Assembly: GCF_037975245.1 (NCBI RefSeq)
Contig: NC_092581.1
Location: 5,173,501-5,237,500 of the forward strand
Length of the DNA: 64,000 nucleotides
DNA from: Apostichopus japonicus
Taxonomy: Eukaryota; Echinodermata; Holothuroidea; Aspidochirotida; Stichopodidae
Direction: 5' to 3'
Of this stretch, positions 39,302 to 50,543 are shown piece after piece; position 1 is the stretch's first letter, and the number at the start of each line of letters is the position of its first letter. The position numbers and the translations under genes were made by a program. The notes beneath the pieces were generated by a model that saw nothing but the letters and a program-made list of their open reading frames with translations, searched no databases and was not told where the DNA came from.

Positions 39302-39317
39302 AGATAAAGACATATTG

Positions 39318-39430
39318 TCCGTGTGTGTGTGTGTGGGTGTATGTATGTATGTATGGAAGAACATATTGTTCTTGTCTGTATGTATGTATATATGTTAGTA
39401 TGTATGTGTGTATGAATGTCAGTATGTATA
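39318..39430. repeat. (GT)n/(TATG)n compound microsatellite
   Basis: A GT run is followed by TATG-rich units, directly beyond the right end of the hAT MITE. Confidence 0.8.
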
Positions 39431-41283
39431 TCAATCTGCGCATGTGTGACATAAGGATACCGTGTACGTCCTACTCAATACTCCGGATATGTAACCTACA
39501 TACCCATATGGTAAAGAGATCACCCTTTCTCTGTTCTGTCACAGACTGCTCACCTAATTAATATTTTCCTCTTACCTCTTTCCTCTTAACATAAACTGGG
39601 CATATACATTGCTTAATGAGTTAAAGAAATATTCATAAATTAATAAGTGACATTTTGAACGGTAGTCATCACAGCCTAGCTTTAATTGACAAGGAAATGA
39701 GATGGAAGATTTCGCTCGGCTTTAACCGGATGTTACTTTCCCCGTCTCCCGCTGGTGCATCGATCTATATTTAGGATGAAATACAGAAGTTATTCAAAAA
39801 TGAGACTTTAGATCATTTTTGTCTCAATTAATATTCTATTTGGTGTTTTCTATCCATATAATTTTCTTCTTTATTATTGGAATGCTATAACATGTGAATA
39901 CACTACAATCATTGGGGTATTTATAACTTACACATCTGCTAAAGCAAAGTTGGGGCTCTAATTAATCCAAGGTCAAATAATACAATGAAATAAAAAAGTA
40001 AATAAAAAAGAACAAAATGATATTAGTGTACAACTACGAAATCATACTTGTTTGCATCAAGTTCACTTTTGTTACAAATCATGTCAACTTGAAATTTTGT
40101 TATTCTCGAAAATGATACATAGGAATGAAAGGCAAAATTCACCAGGGATGCTTAATATGTGTAGGCTACTTCTGTCATTACCCCCCCCCCTCCCCTCTTG
40201 ACCACCCTTATGAGGTAAGACTGATATTAATCGAGAAATCAATTATCATGCAGACATTCATCGGCAAAAGTATATACAGTCGTGTTTATGTAGTTTAACC
40301 TTGAAAACCAGTCGTTTTGATTGTTTGGAGTAAGTTGAACAATGGTTTTACACGTTATGAAGGACCGAATGGACAAAGCCCAGCGTTACCTTCTTTTATT
40401 CTCACTTGTATAGTATTGAAATCCACTTCAATGTAAGCCGGTCTCTTCCAAAAAACTTGTCATAAATGCGAAGGCTATCGTGTGGGGCGTCATCTCAGCG
40501 GGAAAGTTACTTGTATAGGCTATTGCAGAATGGTGTTCGCTTGCTCTCAGATTTCAGACTACCAACCGTGACAGAAAATATGATTTTGGCGGGAAACACC
40601 ATCAGGCACTTTACACCTTAAATGATATTGCAACTTAGTGCCGTCAGCCAATTGACTAGCCATATGAAGACAACGGCTGGCGAAAAGTGTACTGTCAAAT
40701 TTTGAAAGAGCAAATGTGGATGTAACTATACTAACAACACCAAACAGCAGTAATGATTCTCCATAATTTATACCTTTACAAACCACGGCCCACCCCACTC
40801 CTTCCGTCGTTAGGTGAAATTATAAAAAGGTGGCGCTAAGGAACTTTAGAAAATGTGCCCCTCCGGGCCCACCTACAAGAATGAAAGTACCATTTAGAAT
40901 TTTCTATAACATCCTTCGTTAGATATTATGTAGTAAACCCTGCAGTATGTGAACCTTACTTTAAAATTTCGTATGGATTTTCTTGTTCGGTGAATTATAA
41001 TAAAATACGCAGACGCGGTTTTTGTGGGATGAACGTATCGAAGGATATCTGTCAACAAACTTGAAGTTGTTCACAGCATGGGCAGGATGTGGACATTACC
41101 ACTGCTATTAATTAACTTGAAAATGAGTCCGCAAAAACGTTAATAATAACTTATGTACATCATATACACAGAGGTGGTTTTAACCACATCATGTTAATAA
41201 TGATATTTTCTCATCTCTTTTATGTTGTTTCAGATGATTGTTTTTCAACGTTCTAGCTGCCAGGATATATAAAGATCAGTTTA
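39431..41283. other. Spacer upstream of gene D
   Basis: AT-rich sequence with a poly-C tract near 40182 and no supported exon. The last bases contain the TATA-like element of gene D. Confidence 0.5.
41266..41274 (+). promoter_or_regulatory. Candidate TATA box for gene D
   Basis: TATATAAAG is a strong TATA-box match. A start site about 30 bases downstream (near 41296) would place the minisatellite within a 5' UTR of roughly 600 bases. The assignment is inferred from motif and position. Confidence 0.45.
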
Positions 41284-41838
41284 GACGAAGGTCATATCCC
41301 ATTCATTTTGTGACGTATCTGAGCTAGACTGCAAGAGGACATATGCCAGTCAGTCTGCAAGAGGACATATCCCTTTCATTTTGTGAGAAGGACATATCTC
41401 AGTCAGTCTGCAAGAGGACATATCCGTTTCATTTTGTGAGAAGGACATATCTCAGTCAGTCTGCAAGAGGACATATCCCTTTCATTTTGTGAGAAGGACT
41501 CACTGAGTCAGTCCGCAAGAGGACATATGCCATTTAGTCTGCGAGAAGGACATATGTCAGTCAGTCTGCAAGAGGACAAGTGCAATTTAGTCTGTGAGAA
41601 GAACATATCCCAGTCAGTCTGCAAGAGGACTTACAGTATGCAATTTAGTCTGTGAGAAGGACATATATCTGATTCAGTGTGCAAGAGGACATATCCCTTT
41701 CATTTTGTGAGAAGGACATATCTCAGCCAGTCTGTAACAGGACATATGCAATTAAATTTGCAAGAGGACATATCTGAGTCAGTCTGCAAGAGGACTATAT
41801 ATCCAATTCTGTCTGGGAGAAGTGCTTATCCCATTTAA
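41284..41838 (+). repeat. 26/27-bp minisatellite just before gene D
   Basis: This is an array of roughly twenty diverged units built on CTGCAAGAGGACATATC alternating with GTGAGAAGGACATATCT. Together they form a higher-order unit of about 53 bp, which is best preserved at 41350-41510. The array ends about 65 bases before the gene D ATG. The units vary (GGACATAT, GGACAAGT, GGACTTAC), so it is not freshly expanded. It lies between the TATA-like motif and the start codon, so it is probably transcribed leader or core promoter. Confidence 0.88.
41343..41492 (+). other. Possible upstream ORF in the gene D leader
   Basis: An ATG inside the minisatellite opens a 49-codon frame that ends at TGA (41490-41492) before the main start. 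If the array is 5' UTR, this and other small ATG frames could lower translation of gene D. The peptide is a direct product of the repeat and need not have its own function. Confidence 0.25.
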
Positions 41839-41904
41839 GAACACTTCTGGAAGTGAAGCACATCATTTCACATAATTCCGTATGTAGAATAAAGTGACAG
41901 GACA

Positions 41905-44073
41905 ATGGCATATTTACATATCCAAATCTGGTTACCCCTTTTCGCACTTTTTACTGGCACATGCGCATTGACAGATAAATTTAGCCGGGAACCTGTAAAC
42001 CAAACTGTGAGAGCTGGGGAGACTGTGACATTTCATTGTACTGTTGCAAGTTCACGTAGTACCTACTTATATGTCTATTGGTACAAAAGCTTCGGCTACT
42101 CCAACTCGCCTTCCATGCCTATTTCTTCTGCCAGGACTATTAACTCAAATGCCGATAGTCGGTATTCGATAGTCGGTACCGGTTTACAATATAATCTACA
42201 GATAAGAGACGTCGAGGTTGGTGACACTTCGTATTATAAGTGTAGATACTACAATGGACAATACTTTGATTCTCAAATCGCAGAGTTAAGCGTGTTTGAT
42301 GAATCGCGTACACCGCGATGCCGGTACCAACCGTTGAACCCCGAAGTGGGAGCAATGGTGAGTATTTCATGTGCTCCCGGATCACCTGCATCTAGAAGTA
42401 CTCTTACGTTATGGAGAGGTACACATGGTTACCAAGTAACCAACTTAAATCGACAATCTGACGGTTCTATTACATACCGGTTTCAACTTCGGGAGAACGA
42501 TAACAATAGAGAATACACCTGCAACAATGGCAGAACATATGACAATATTCACAATTGTTCCGTTACACCTTTAAGTATTAAATCCACCATTTCCTTCACA
42601 CCGGGTGTCAACTACGGTATGCCCGGTGACGAAATTCGGTTTTCGTGTCAAGCAACTGGAGTACCGGCTTTTTCTTCCTACCGGTGGTTACTTGGGGTAG
42701 GTGCGAATACTCTACGGATAACTACATCAGTCGGTAGATATATATTCTCAACCAACGGTGACTCTGCGAGACTAACCATTCTCGGATTAAAATTATCGGA
42801 TAACAATACCGCCGTTCGATGTGTAGCTGTGAATAACCTAGGTCACAGAGAAATGGCGCTCGGTAAAATAATTGTGCAATCTTCTCACCACATTCCAACT
42901 GACGTCATAACAACAGCCAAACCTATTGCAGTACAAACAACACACGGCAGTGTTGTACAGGAATTTCCATTGGATGTTACCACCGTAATGGATCATCGTG
43001 AAAAGGCGGTTTTGAAGTCTGAACCTCCGATTGAGGGCGTTTCTTCAGAAAATACGTCACAAAAAGATAACTCAACAAACGTTAAGATCTCGTTGAATAA
43101 ATCCCCAAATAAAAAGAACTCGGTTGCTTTGCCGATCATTTTAACGTTACTTTTTGTGCTTTTAATAGTTATTATAATTATTTTCATTATTCTAATCAAG
43201 AAAACAGACAAACCCCCACCAGAATTGTTGAAGCGATTATCACTGCGGAAGCCCGCTGTTTTGAAGAGAATATCAGTAAGGCGTCCGCAATTCCTGGAAC
43301 GCTTTACTATAAGGAAAAGTTGGCAAGGCGCAAAGCTAAAAGTAGAAGCCGGAGTCGACGCTTTGCAGAAGAGGGCCACGTGGGGTGGCAGACCGAACGA
43401 AAATGAAGAAAAGAGAAAATCGCTTAGAGATCAAATCGAGGTAGTGGTGAACCCACCCCCTCCTGAATGGAAACTTAAAGTCGAGGACGTCAATAAGGCA
43501 CAAAGAAATCGATTAATGAGCCATCACGCACCTACAGGGGGGTATTCCGCGAAAGAGAAGGATCTATTAAATTCGTTAATGACTGGGACAATACAAATGA
43601 AAACACTGGAACGAGTTGAAGGGATTGATATCATATCTGTGAATCCTGAAGATGTTGAATCACAGTCAGGATCTGATATTGAAGAGGAAGGTACATACGG
43701 GATATCGGATAAGGAAAGAGAAAGAAAGGGGAAGCTTTGTGAACCACAAGATAAAGAAGAACGTCCAAAGATTGCTACCATAGTAACGAATGACACGGAT
43801 GCGCAGTCGCGGTCAGAAACAGAGAATACAAAGCAAGATATAGAAGCTGAAGTTGTATACGCGAACTCAAGCGTAGCTATGGGTAAAGAGAATGACAATG
43901 AAGATTCTTTGCAAGCGGACGTTCCGCGGGAAGTGAAATATGCGGAATTGGACTTAAAAATATCAGGTCCATGGGACGCCAGAGATATCATCCAAACAGA
44001 GGCAAAGACCGCTTATGCCGTTATTGATCATAGGAAGAAAACCCCAGTTGTACGTAGCACGTGTAACTTGTAA
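41905..44073 (+). CDS. Gene D: three-Ig receptor with ITIM and ITSM tail, single coding exon
   Basis: A 722-residue frame from ATG 41905 with a signal peptide to about residue 21. Ig1 is V-like (C45, YWY at 58-60, RYSIVGTG, C113). Ig2 has C139, C156, C206 and C218 (HNCSVTPL). Ig3 has C248 and C306 (SDNNTAVRC). A Ser/Thr stalk leads to a membrane span at 407-431. The tail of about 290 residues begins with three 11-residue repeats (441-473), each centred on a basic-plus-Ser/Thr core (KRLS, KRIS, ERFT). It continues with a block (510-561) strongly conserved in gene E: NPPPPEW, VEDV, HAP, GYS, DLLNSL. It ends with VYAN (Y652), the ITIM VKYAEL (Y679) and the ITSM TAYAVI (Y704). By analogy with vertebrate inhibitory receptors the tail may recruit SH2-domain phosphatases or adaptors. 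The ligand is unknown. It is a close paralogue of gene E. Confidence 0.9.
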   Translation: MAYLHIQIWLPLFALFTGTCALTDKFSREPVNQTVRAGETVTFHCTVASSRSTYLYVYWYKSFGYSNSPSMPISSARTINSNADSRYSIVGTGLQYNLQIRDVEVGDTSYYKCRYYNGQYFDSQIAELSVFDESRTPRCRYQPLNPEVGAMVSISCAPGSPASRSTLTLWRGTHGYQVTNLNRQSDGSITYRFQLRENDNNREYTCNNGRTYDNIHNCSVTPLSIKSTISFTPGVNYGMPGDEIRFSCQATGVPAFSSYRWLLGVGANTLRITTSVGRYIFSTNGDSARLTILGLKLSDNNTAVRCVAVNNLGHREMALGKIIVQSSHHIPTDVITTAKPIAVQTTHGSVVQEFPLDVTTVMDHREKAVLKSEPPIEGVSSENTSQKDNSTNVKISLNKSPNKKNSVALPIILTLLFVLLIVIIIIFIILIKKTDKPPPELLKRLSLRKPAVLKRISVRRPQFLERFTIRKSWQGAKLKVEAGVDALQKRATWGGRPNENEEKRKSLRDQIEVVVNPPPPEWKLKVEDVNKAQRNRLMSHHAPTGGYSAKEKDLLNSLMTGTIQMKTLERVEGIDIISVNPEDVESQSGSDIEEEGTYGISDKERERKGKLCEPQDKEERPKIATIVTNDTDAQSRSETENTKQDIEAEVVYANSSVAMGKENDNEDSLQADVPREVKYAELDLKISGPWDARDIIQTEAKTAYAVIDHRKKTPVVRSTCNL

Positions 44074-47000
44074 TCTTTGAGATTTATTTAACTTCCATTG
44101 TACAGTTACACCGAATAAGCTTTCAGAACCAAAGTAGGTAAATTGTAAGATATTTTTGTAAGAATATGAAACATATTCGTCTAGCGAGACGTATACATAA
44201 ACAAAACTGTACGGTATAGGTGTGCGTGGAATGAATGAAAAGGTGTAAATGTAACTAACAGCCTATCAATTCATTTAAACGTGTTGCAAAATCGAAATTT
44301 TAGCAATTGTCTGAATTCGGATGAGCAATGTTATAAATGTGAAAACATTTCGTCAAGTTACAAAAAACCCACCCACACGCTCCCAGCATTTTCATTATAG
44401 CAAGAAAGTGTTGTAATTGTATAAAAACTTCAAAATGCTGCCAAGTTTTTAATCATCCATTCCTATTGCCTTTCAAAGCAAAAATATACGCACTGTGTAT
44501 CAAGATTATGCATATATCAAAGTAAATGCTTTGTTGTTCTTAGGATTAATCGTAATCCTCTCCGCCAAGGTAATCTTTTTTTTGTAAGGTGACGTAAAAG
44601 ACGCAAATATATATATCACATGTGCAGACGACAGATAAATGGCGGGAATGACTCATTGCCTGGCTGACGGTGGGTAAACAACATTGAAGTGCAAGGTGTT
44701 AATGTGTCGGATCATGGATCCTCACATCCGATTTCATATTTTTCGATTACTGTTGTTGGCAAGACTTGACAGCTTTGCAAATTTGATTAAGGCCTGAAGA
44801 TGTTGAAAGGTGGGGGTATTGTTAGAGATGGACGGGAAGAGGGGCGGGGCGGGTGTCGTCGAGGTTGTAATCGTGGACGGGTTGAAACCGGAATAACTGT
44901 TCTTAACATAAGTACAATATTATACTTTTGTGTTATAATCACACAATGATACATTTAGTTGATGACTTAACTGAATCAGACCATGTATTCGGTTTGAATT
45001 TTGACATAATCTTCATTTCTTTGCTTTATTAAAAGGTCTTAACAAAAGCATTACATATGTTCACTGACAAACTGCATAGATGAGTTTGAAATATATATAT
45101 AAAGTTTCAAGTCAGGCATTCGTCTTGTGATATTTTGTTGTTTAGTATACTGACTGCAGGGAACACTATTTTGTGTAAAACTTTGTGGAGATTCGACAAC
45201 GTGAAGGAAAGACGATGGTGCGTCTCAACGCCCTTCTGCTGACTGCTAGCTGAAGGCAGCAGAGATCCTTGCTGATAGAGACGGCATGTCTGGCTTTGTG
45301 CGTGTGTGCGTGTGTCTGTGTGTGTGTGTCAGCGCATGCGCACTTGCGTGCCCGCGTGGAAGATGCCTTGGCTTTTAAATGTTTTACTCCAGATTTAAAT
45401 AATGCTTCGTTTAACTTCATATGGCAAGTATAGCTTTGCGATTGTGAACACAACCTTTCGATTTTTTTTGGAGGTCAAAGGTTATGTGAGGTCATCACAA
45501 CGGGACGAACATTTTTGAGACGTCAAGGATTCGCTGTGCCTATAAACATCCAATCTAGCGGGACCAATAGACTGACAGAGGAAAATTACAGATACCTCTT
45601 TCGCCAAACGTACAGGTGTTGATATTAGACTTTAAAACACTCCAACGAAGATTGTTGCCATTCCAAATTTCCTTACACTGATAAAAAATGTATTGTTAAT
45701 TTGTTACTATACACTTTATGCTAAAAGTTTACTTATTCACAGATTAGGATTAAACCACTTAAATGAAAGGTGCGTGAGCCTCTCAATGGCATTGCTAACC
45801 TTACTGGCATTTAGCAGAGATAAATATCTTTATTTAGTTAATTATATTCTGCCTGACAGTCACAATGCTATGTTTATAGTCACACTGTTATACACTTATG
45901 AAGGTAAATGATCTGAAATATTGTGGCACAGTGGTGGCTTGGAAGAGGTTCTTTTTTCTTTGGACAAAGGACACAGTGGAAGAGACCCTAGAAAATATTG
46001 TATCTATCTGGACAAAGTGAGTCCGTGACGTCATAAACAAGTTCGGACTGCTTAAAATGTGTGGGGGCTTGTGGTAAGTTTCAAATTTGATAAAAAGAAG
46101 CTATGAACTATTCTTTGAAGCAAACAACTGCCCCTCTCCCCATATCTATCGCTCACCTGTATTCTGTAGATATGAATAAAATTTAGCGAAACTGAACATC
46201 AATCAAACATGACCGACTACTATAATTTCCTTCCGCCATTATACCGTCGACGTTTCGTCGATGTGTTTAACACATGTTTTTTCTCCTTTTGTCAATAAAC
46301 AAAGGAGCTTCGATTTAGATAGCAGCTCTCCGTTAATGATGCGATCGATAACAGTAAAAACGTATTCCTCAAGGAACCGCAAATGGTTTCTTTAATGTGA
46401 ATCGGAAATCCTGTGAGTTTTTAAGACATTTCGAGGTATTAATAGGTACTTTGTGGTTTTAAAATTGAAATTGAATTTCGACTGGAGTATTGGTTCCCTG
46501 ATTTTGATAAACGTTCTCATCGGTTGGCTTACCAAGTTAGAAACATGGCAGAGAGAAATGGTAATGAGAAGTTGTTACTAAACAGAAGTAGCCAGACGAA
46601 CAAAGAGGGCACGGACGAACATACAGATAGATAAATACCGATAGACAAAGGAACAAATATGCACGCGCAGTAGCATACCAATGAATAGACCATAGACAGA
46701 ATAACACATGTGTATGACTATACAGATAGGTTGGACGAATGAACAGACTCACGTACATGATGATATACAGACGCACAGAGGAGCAAAGATATACAGAGGT
46801 ATTGACTAATGGACAAACAGACAACGAAAGAAACAAGTATTTATGCGGATACAAGTATAGAGAGACAGAAATAAAAACAAAATACATTAGACAAATGAGG
46901 AAGCTAACTTAAAAACGAAACCTTTCAGCACACATGCATGATATGAAGTACTGTGAAGTACTGTGTGTAGAGCATAAACAAATCAGACAGTCAAACTATA

Positions 47001-47107
47001 CATGTTAATCCCCATCTGTAGATACGTGGTATGAATTGTCAGTATACAACGTTCAAGTGACCAAGAATAGTTATTGTCTCACCACAACATGGCCGCTCAA
47101 ACAGAGA
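44074..47107. other. Spacer after gene D
   Basis: It contains the gene D 3' UTR, for which no convincing AATAAA was found close to the stop. A G-rich stretch lies near 44835, a GT-rich run near 45300-45330 and an ACAGATAGA-like degenerate repeat at about 46600-46880. No exon is supported. Confidence 0.5.
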
Positions 47108-47115
47108 ACCACAGA

Positions 47116-47458
47116 CAGGGGGTAGGAGCCGGGGGCACTGGGGGCACGTGCCCCATACTATTTTCCAAAATAGCAAATGTGCCCTATACTGGCAAATAAA
47201 ATGTGCCCGTTTGATGAAGAACTCTCTTTTGGATATCTTAAACCTTTGTTAATTTAAATATTTTATTTTAATTATTCACGTGTACCACATTCCCATTATA
47301 GTATTGATAGCATACTAACACATCATATATATATATATTCAAGTGATATGGCCGGTGTGTATCTGTTTATAGCATAACGAGTGGTGGTTGTGGAAAGAGA
47401 AAGCGCCCTTCTGATGTTGTGCCCCCCCCCCCACTTTTTGGAAGTTTCCTACCCCCTG
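47116..47458. mobile_element. hAT-type MITE with perfect 8-bp TSD
   Basis: The ends CAGGGGGTAGGA and TCCTACCCCCTG are exact inverse repeats. Perfect 8-bp duplications ACCACAGA flank them (47108-47115 and 47459-47466). Length is 343 bp. The interior has GGGGGCAC and GTGCCCC blocks and a short TA run, with no coding sequence. Confidence 0.93.
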
Positions 47459-48255
47459 ACCACAGATCATTGTCGCGTTCGAGATCATGAAACCTTGAGT
47501 GGACTCAACAAACAAAAACAATGGAAAACATTTCAACTTTAAGCAAGACAAAACTACCACAAGTCTCTGAAGGAAACTTTCAACAATCAAACAAAATAAA
47601 AAAACAAATCTAGAATAGGCTTGAATATGTTTTTCTCGTTTTGTTGATTAATTTAGTTGTTGTTTTTTGTTATTTCGGAGATATTTCAAGCCAAATAATA
47701 CAAGAAGAATATAGAACTGCCATCTAGATACATTTGTGGACATGTCAACTGCATAGTCATTTGTTAAGCATGATATAACAGTTCGTGTTATTTCTATGTG
47801 TATGTTTTGGTGAGCAGACTAAACTCATCACAGTAAACATCTACAACACTTGCTTGACTATTTCCGTCAACAGGAACATACTTCACTCTTTTGAAAGTCA
47901 TACCATTTGAAAGAGCTTTGAAAAAGCGACTTTTTTGCGAAGTCTTTTCCGAACACCGCATTGAACAGCAAAGTAGTTGATACCAAAGGTCAAACCCAAT
48001 TCTATGCGTATGGCATGATATGTGCGTCGTTCAGTGACGTCACACAAACACCGGGCATGATAAAGGCCTATATATATACCGGTAGTTTACGTAGTGCATG
48101 TTTTCTTGGTATAGTTAAATATAGTATCACCACATTCAATGTTACATGATGATGAGTGTTTCTTGGAATTAATTAAGGCAGATTTTCTGAGCACCAATAT
48201 GACCAAACCACACTGAATATTACTTGAATTAAGATAGCTATTGACCAACCTTAGT

Positions 48256-49190
48256 CAGTGGCGTCGCCAAGGGGTGGGCTGGGGGGGGGGGGCACGTGCC
48301 TCCCGCAGATGCGATTTGTAGTGTTAAAAAGAACACTCAAACAAAAACTTTATCTGCCTCAATTAAAAAGATAAACATCGGACAGACTAAGCCCGAAAAT
48401 TCTTGAACATAAAGTTACTTCAAGTTTCAAAATATAGCACCAGAAGACAATATGTCATCTCGTTGTATTTGGTCCCCCTACATTGATATTTGGTAAAAGT
48501 AGATATGATCATGTGACTGATCTATTCCATGATCTTCATTGGCTTAAAATCAAGGAGAGGGTGTACTTTAAAATAATTTTGATTGTGTTTAAGTCTGTTA
48601 GAGGACTGGGTCCTAAATATATCCATGATATATTGGTAACCTCTGACCGTAGCAGAAATACATTATTGATAGAGCCTCGATATAAATCCTCGTATGGGTA
48701 TCGCTCGTTTGCCAAGGCTGGACCTAAATTGTGGAATAAGCTTCCTGACAGCCTTAAAGAAATCCAAAATACTGCTACTTTTAAGAGGCAATTAAAACAC
48801 TACCTATTTGTAAATGGTTCTGATTTCAGCCAGAATCTCGACCAGGTTTAACTTTTGTATCGTTACCTTGACATTTATTTATTTGTTTTCCAGCACAGCA
48901 GTGCACACAGTTTACTGTAGTAGTTGTGCTTATAAGCCTTTATTATTATTATTATTATTATTATATGAGATAGATAGATATTATGTAGTAAACCCAGTAG
49001 TGAACCCTCTTGCATATGATGACCCTTCCTGCATCTGAGGACCCTTAATTAATCAAACATGTCTTACCCCTCCCCTTAGACCCTTACCCCAGGACGGCAT
49101 TCACACACAAATCAATGTGCCCCCTTATTAAATGCTGTGCCCCCACCCCCACCCCCCCCCCTAAGTTTGAAATGTCTGGCGACGCCACTA
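48256..49190. mobile_element. hAT-type element with 8-bp TSD carrying a LINE 3' end
   Basis: The left end CAGTGGCGTCGCCA matches the right end TGGCGACGCCACTA as an inverse repeat with one terminal mismatch. Both sides have the perfect 8-bp duplication ACCTTAGT (48248-48255 and 49191-49198). At 935 bp it is much longer than the other MITEs here because it contains LINE-derived sequence (about 48483-48963). G- and C-runs lie just inside both ends. No hAT transposase is seen. Confidence 0.9.
48483..48963 (+). mobile_element. LINE 3' end: C-terminus of a CR1/L2-like reverse transcriptase ORF
   Basis: The frame 48483-48851 encodes about 122 residues ending at TAA. It has the typical C-terminal signature of CR1/L2-like LINE ORF2: HWLKIKERVYFKI near the start, GLGPKYI, then YRSFAKAGPKLWNKLPDSL and FKRQLKHYLF. 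The catalytic polymerase core and the endonuclease lie upstream in a full element and are absent here. A short 3' UTR follows and ends in (TTA)n at about 48937-48963, as expected for a LINE 3' tail. The copy is 5'-truncated, with no internal stop in the remaining frame, and sits wholly inside the hAT element above. Confidence 0.85.
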
Positions 49191-49198
49191 ACCTTAGT

Positions 49199-50543
49199 TA
49201 CCCCCTCTAGATTCGTTGATCAGCGATGAAGGATAACCCGTTATTTGGCTAATAAGAAATGACGTTTGATTAGTTTCCATACTTTTGGTCGCCCGGACAC
49301 TTTCACATTATTAGCGTTGCTCATAAGCCGCCTGCAAAAGTGGAATTTTCACATGGTTTATTTGTTACGATCTGTGCCTAAATTTGTCCCTATATACAAC
49401 CATAAATGACATAATTATTGATCAGAAGCTTAGGTCTCGCATCATTTCTTTCTTTTTTAGTTTTTAAATTGACATCAAGAACACTGTATGTCTAATGACA
49501 TAAATATATCTATTTCCCAGTTTCTCAATTTTTCCTTACACTTAGGCGGATACGTATCGGTAATATAATAACACAATTTCCATTTAGCCTAACATGGAGT
49601 GATCGAGTTCCATTTACAGAAAGCGAACGTAGACTTTAATTTATTCGTCGGTATGTACAACACACGTGATCAATTGCATGAATGGGGATGTACTCACAGA
49701 ACTTGAAAGTTTATATAGACTACAAAAACTTGAAACTTGAATGAACTACAAGTTTGAACTATAAAAGATGAAGGGAAAGGGGGGGGGGGGGGTTGCGGAA
49801 GCAAATGAAAAATATTAACATTCGTTCAGTTTCTGATCTATCATAAGTACAACAATGTTGTGTCCAGTAACCATAGTAACCGGACGTGAACGTATGATGA
49901 TATAGGAAGTGATGGACATATATATCCTGCATCATGATCTTGTGAACAGAAGAAGCTCCGGTTTATAAATCATTTTTTACCCCTGCCTGAGACTGGCCAT
50001 GCCTGCATGTATAGACTTATCTACCAGTCACTTTTATTGTAATCAGTTTGAATGCCGCGATAGAGCTCGTGGGTTATTTAAGTGTTTTATTCTCGAGCAC
50101 TGATGGTGTTTAAGATGAAAGGTTTTCCTACCAGCGTGAATTTGATATCACTTTGTACAAAGCACATTCAAACGCAGTGCGATGTACCAGCATAAACAAT
50201 GGGGAATTCTTATATTTGGACTATGAACAAGATAGTGTGAATTTGCTCGTACGGAAATATAACACAGTTGATGTGTATTTTGACACAGATGTTTGATATT
50301 ATGGTGACTGTTGAAAGAAGATTGTATTTGCATTAATTTTCGTTCTTTAGCTTGACTATAGTCGATACTTATATTGAAATTGTTCAAAAGTTCCTTTTTT
50401 ACCTTTTTTGTATGTGATAAATATTAATATGAGAAATGTTCTGCCCACCGGCGAAAATTTTGGATAAATGATCTTCGTCTGGCATTCTCCGCATTATATA
50501 AATAGAAATATTTTGTGTATTGCAGATTTTGTTATCTCTTTAA
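49199..50543. other. Spacer
   Basis: AT-rich sequence with a G-run near 49780. No exon, RNA gene or repeat family recognised. Confidence 0.5.

Noticed and set aside
39122-39364. Minus-strand frame with GGAGGASPPPP
   Set aside because: It is the translation of the right end of a hAT MITE plus an adjoining microsatellite.
41284-41838. CRISPR-like repeat array
   Set aside because: Units are contiguous and diverged with no unique spacers, and the context is animal nuclear DNA. It is a minisatellite.
43524-43991. Antisense Ser-rich open frame opposite the gene D tail
   Set aside because: The Ser/Phe-rich composition is the reverse complement of Glu/Lys codons, so it is a shadow.
46537-46887. 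Minus-strand Tyr/Ser/Leu-rich frame
   Set aside because: It derives from a degenerate ACAGATAGA-like repeat and is not a credible membrane protein.
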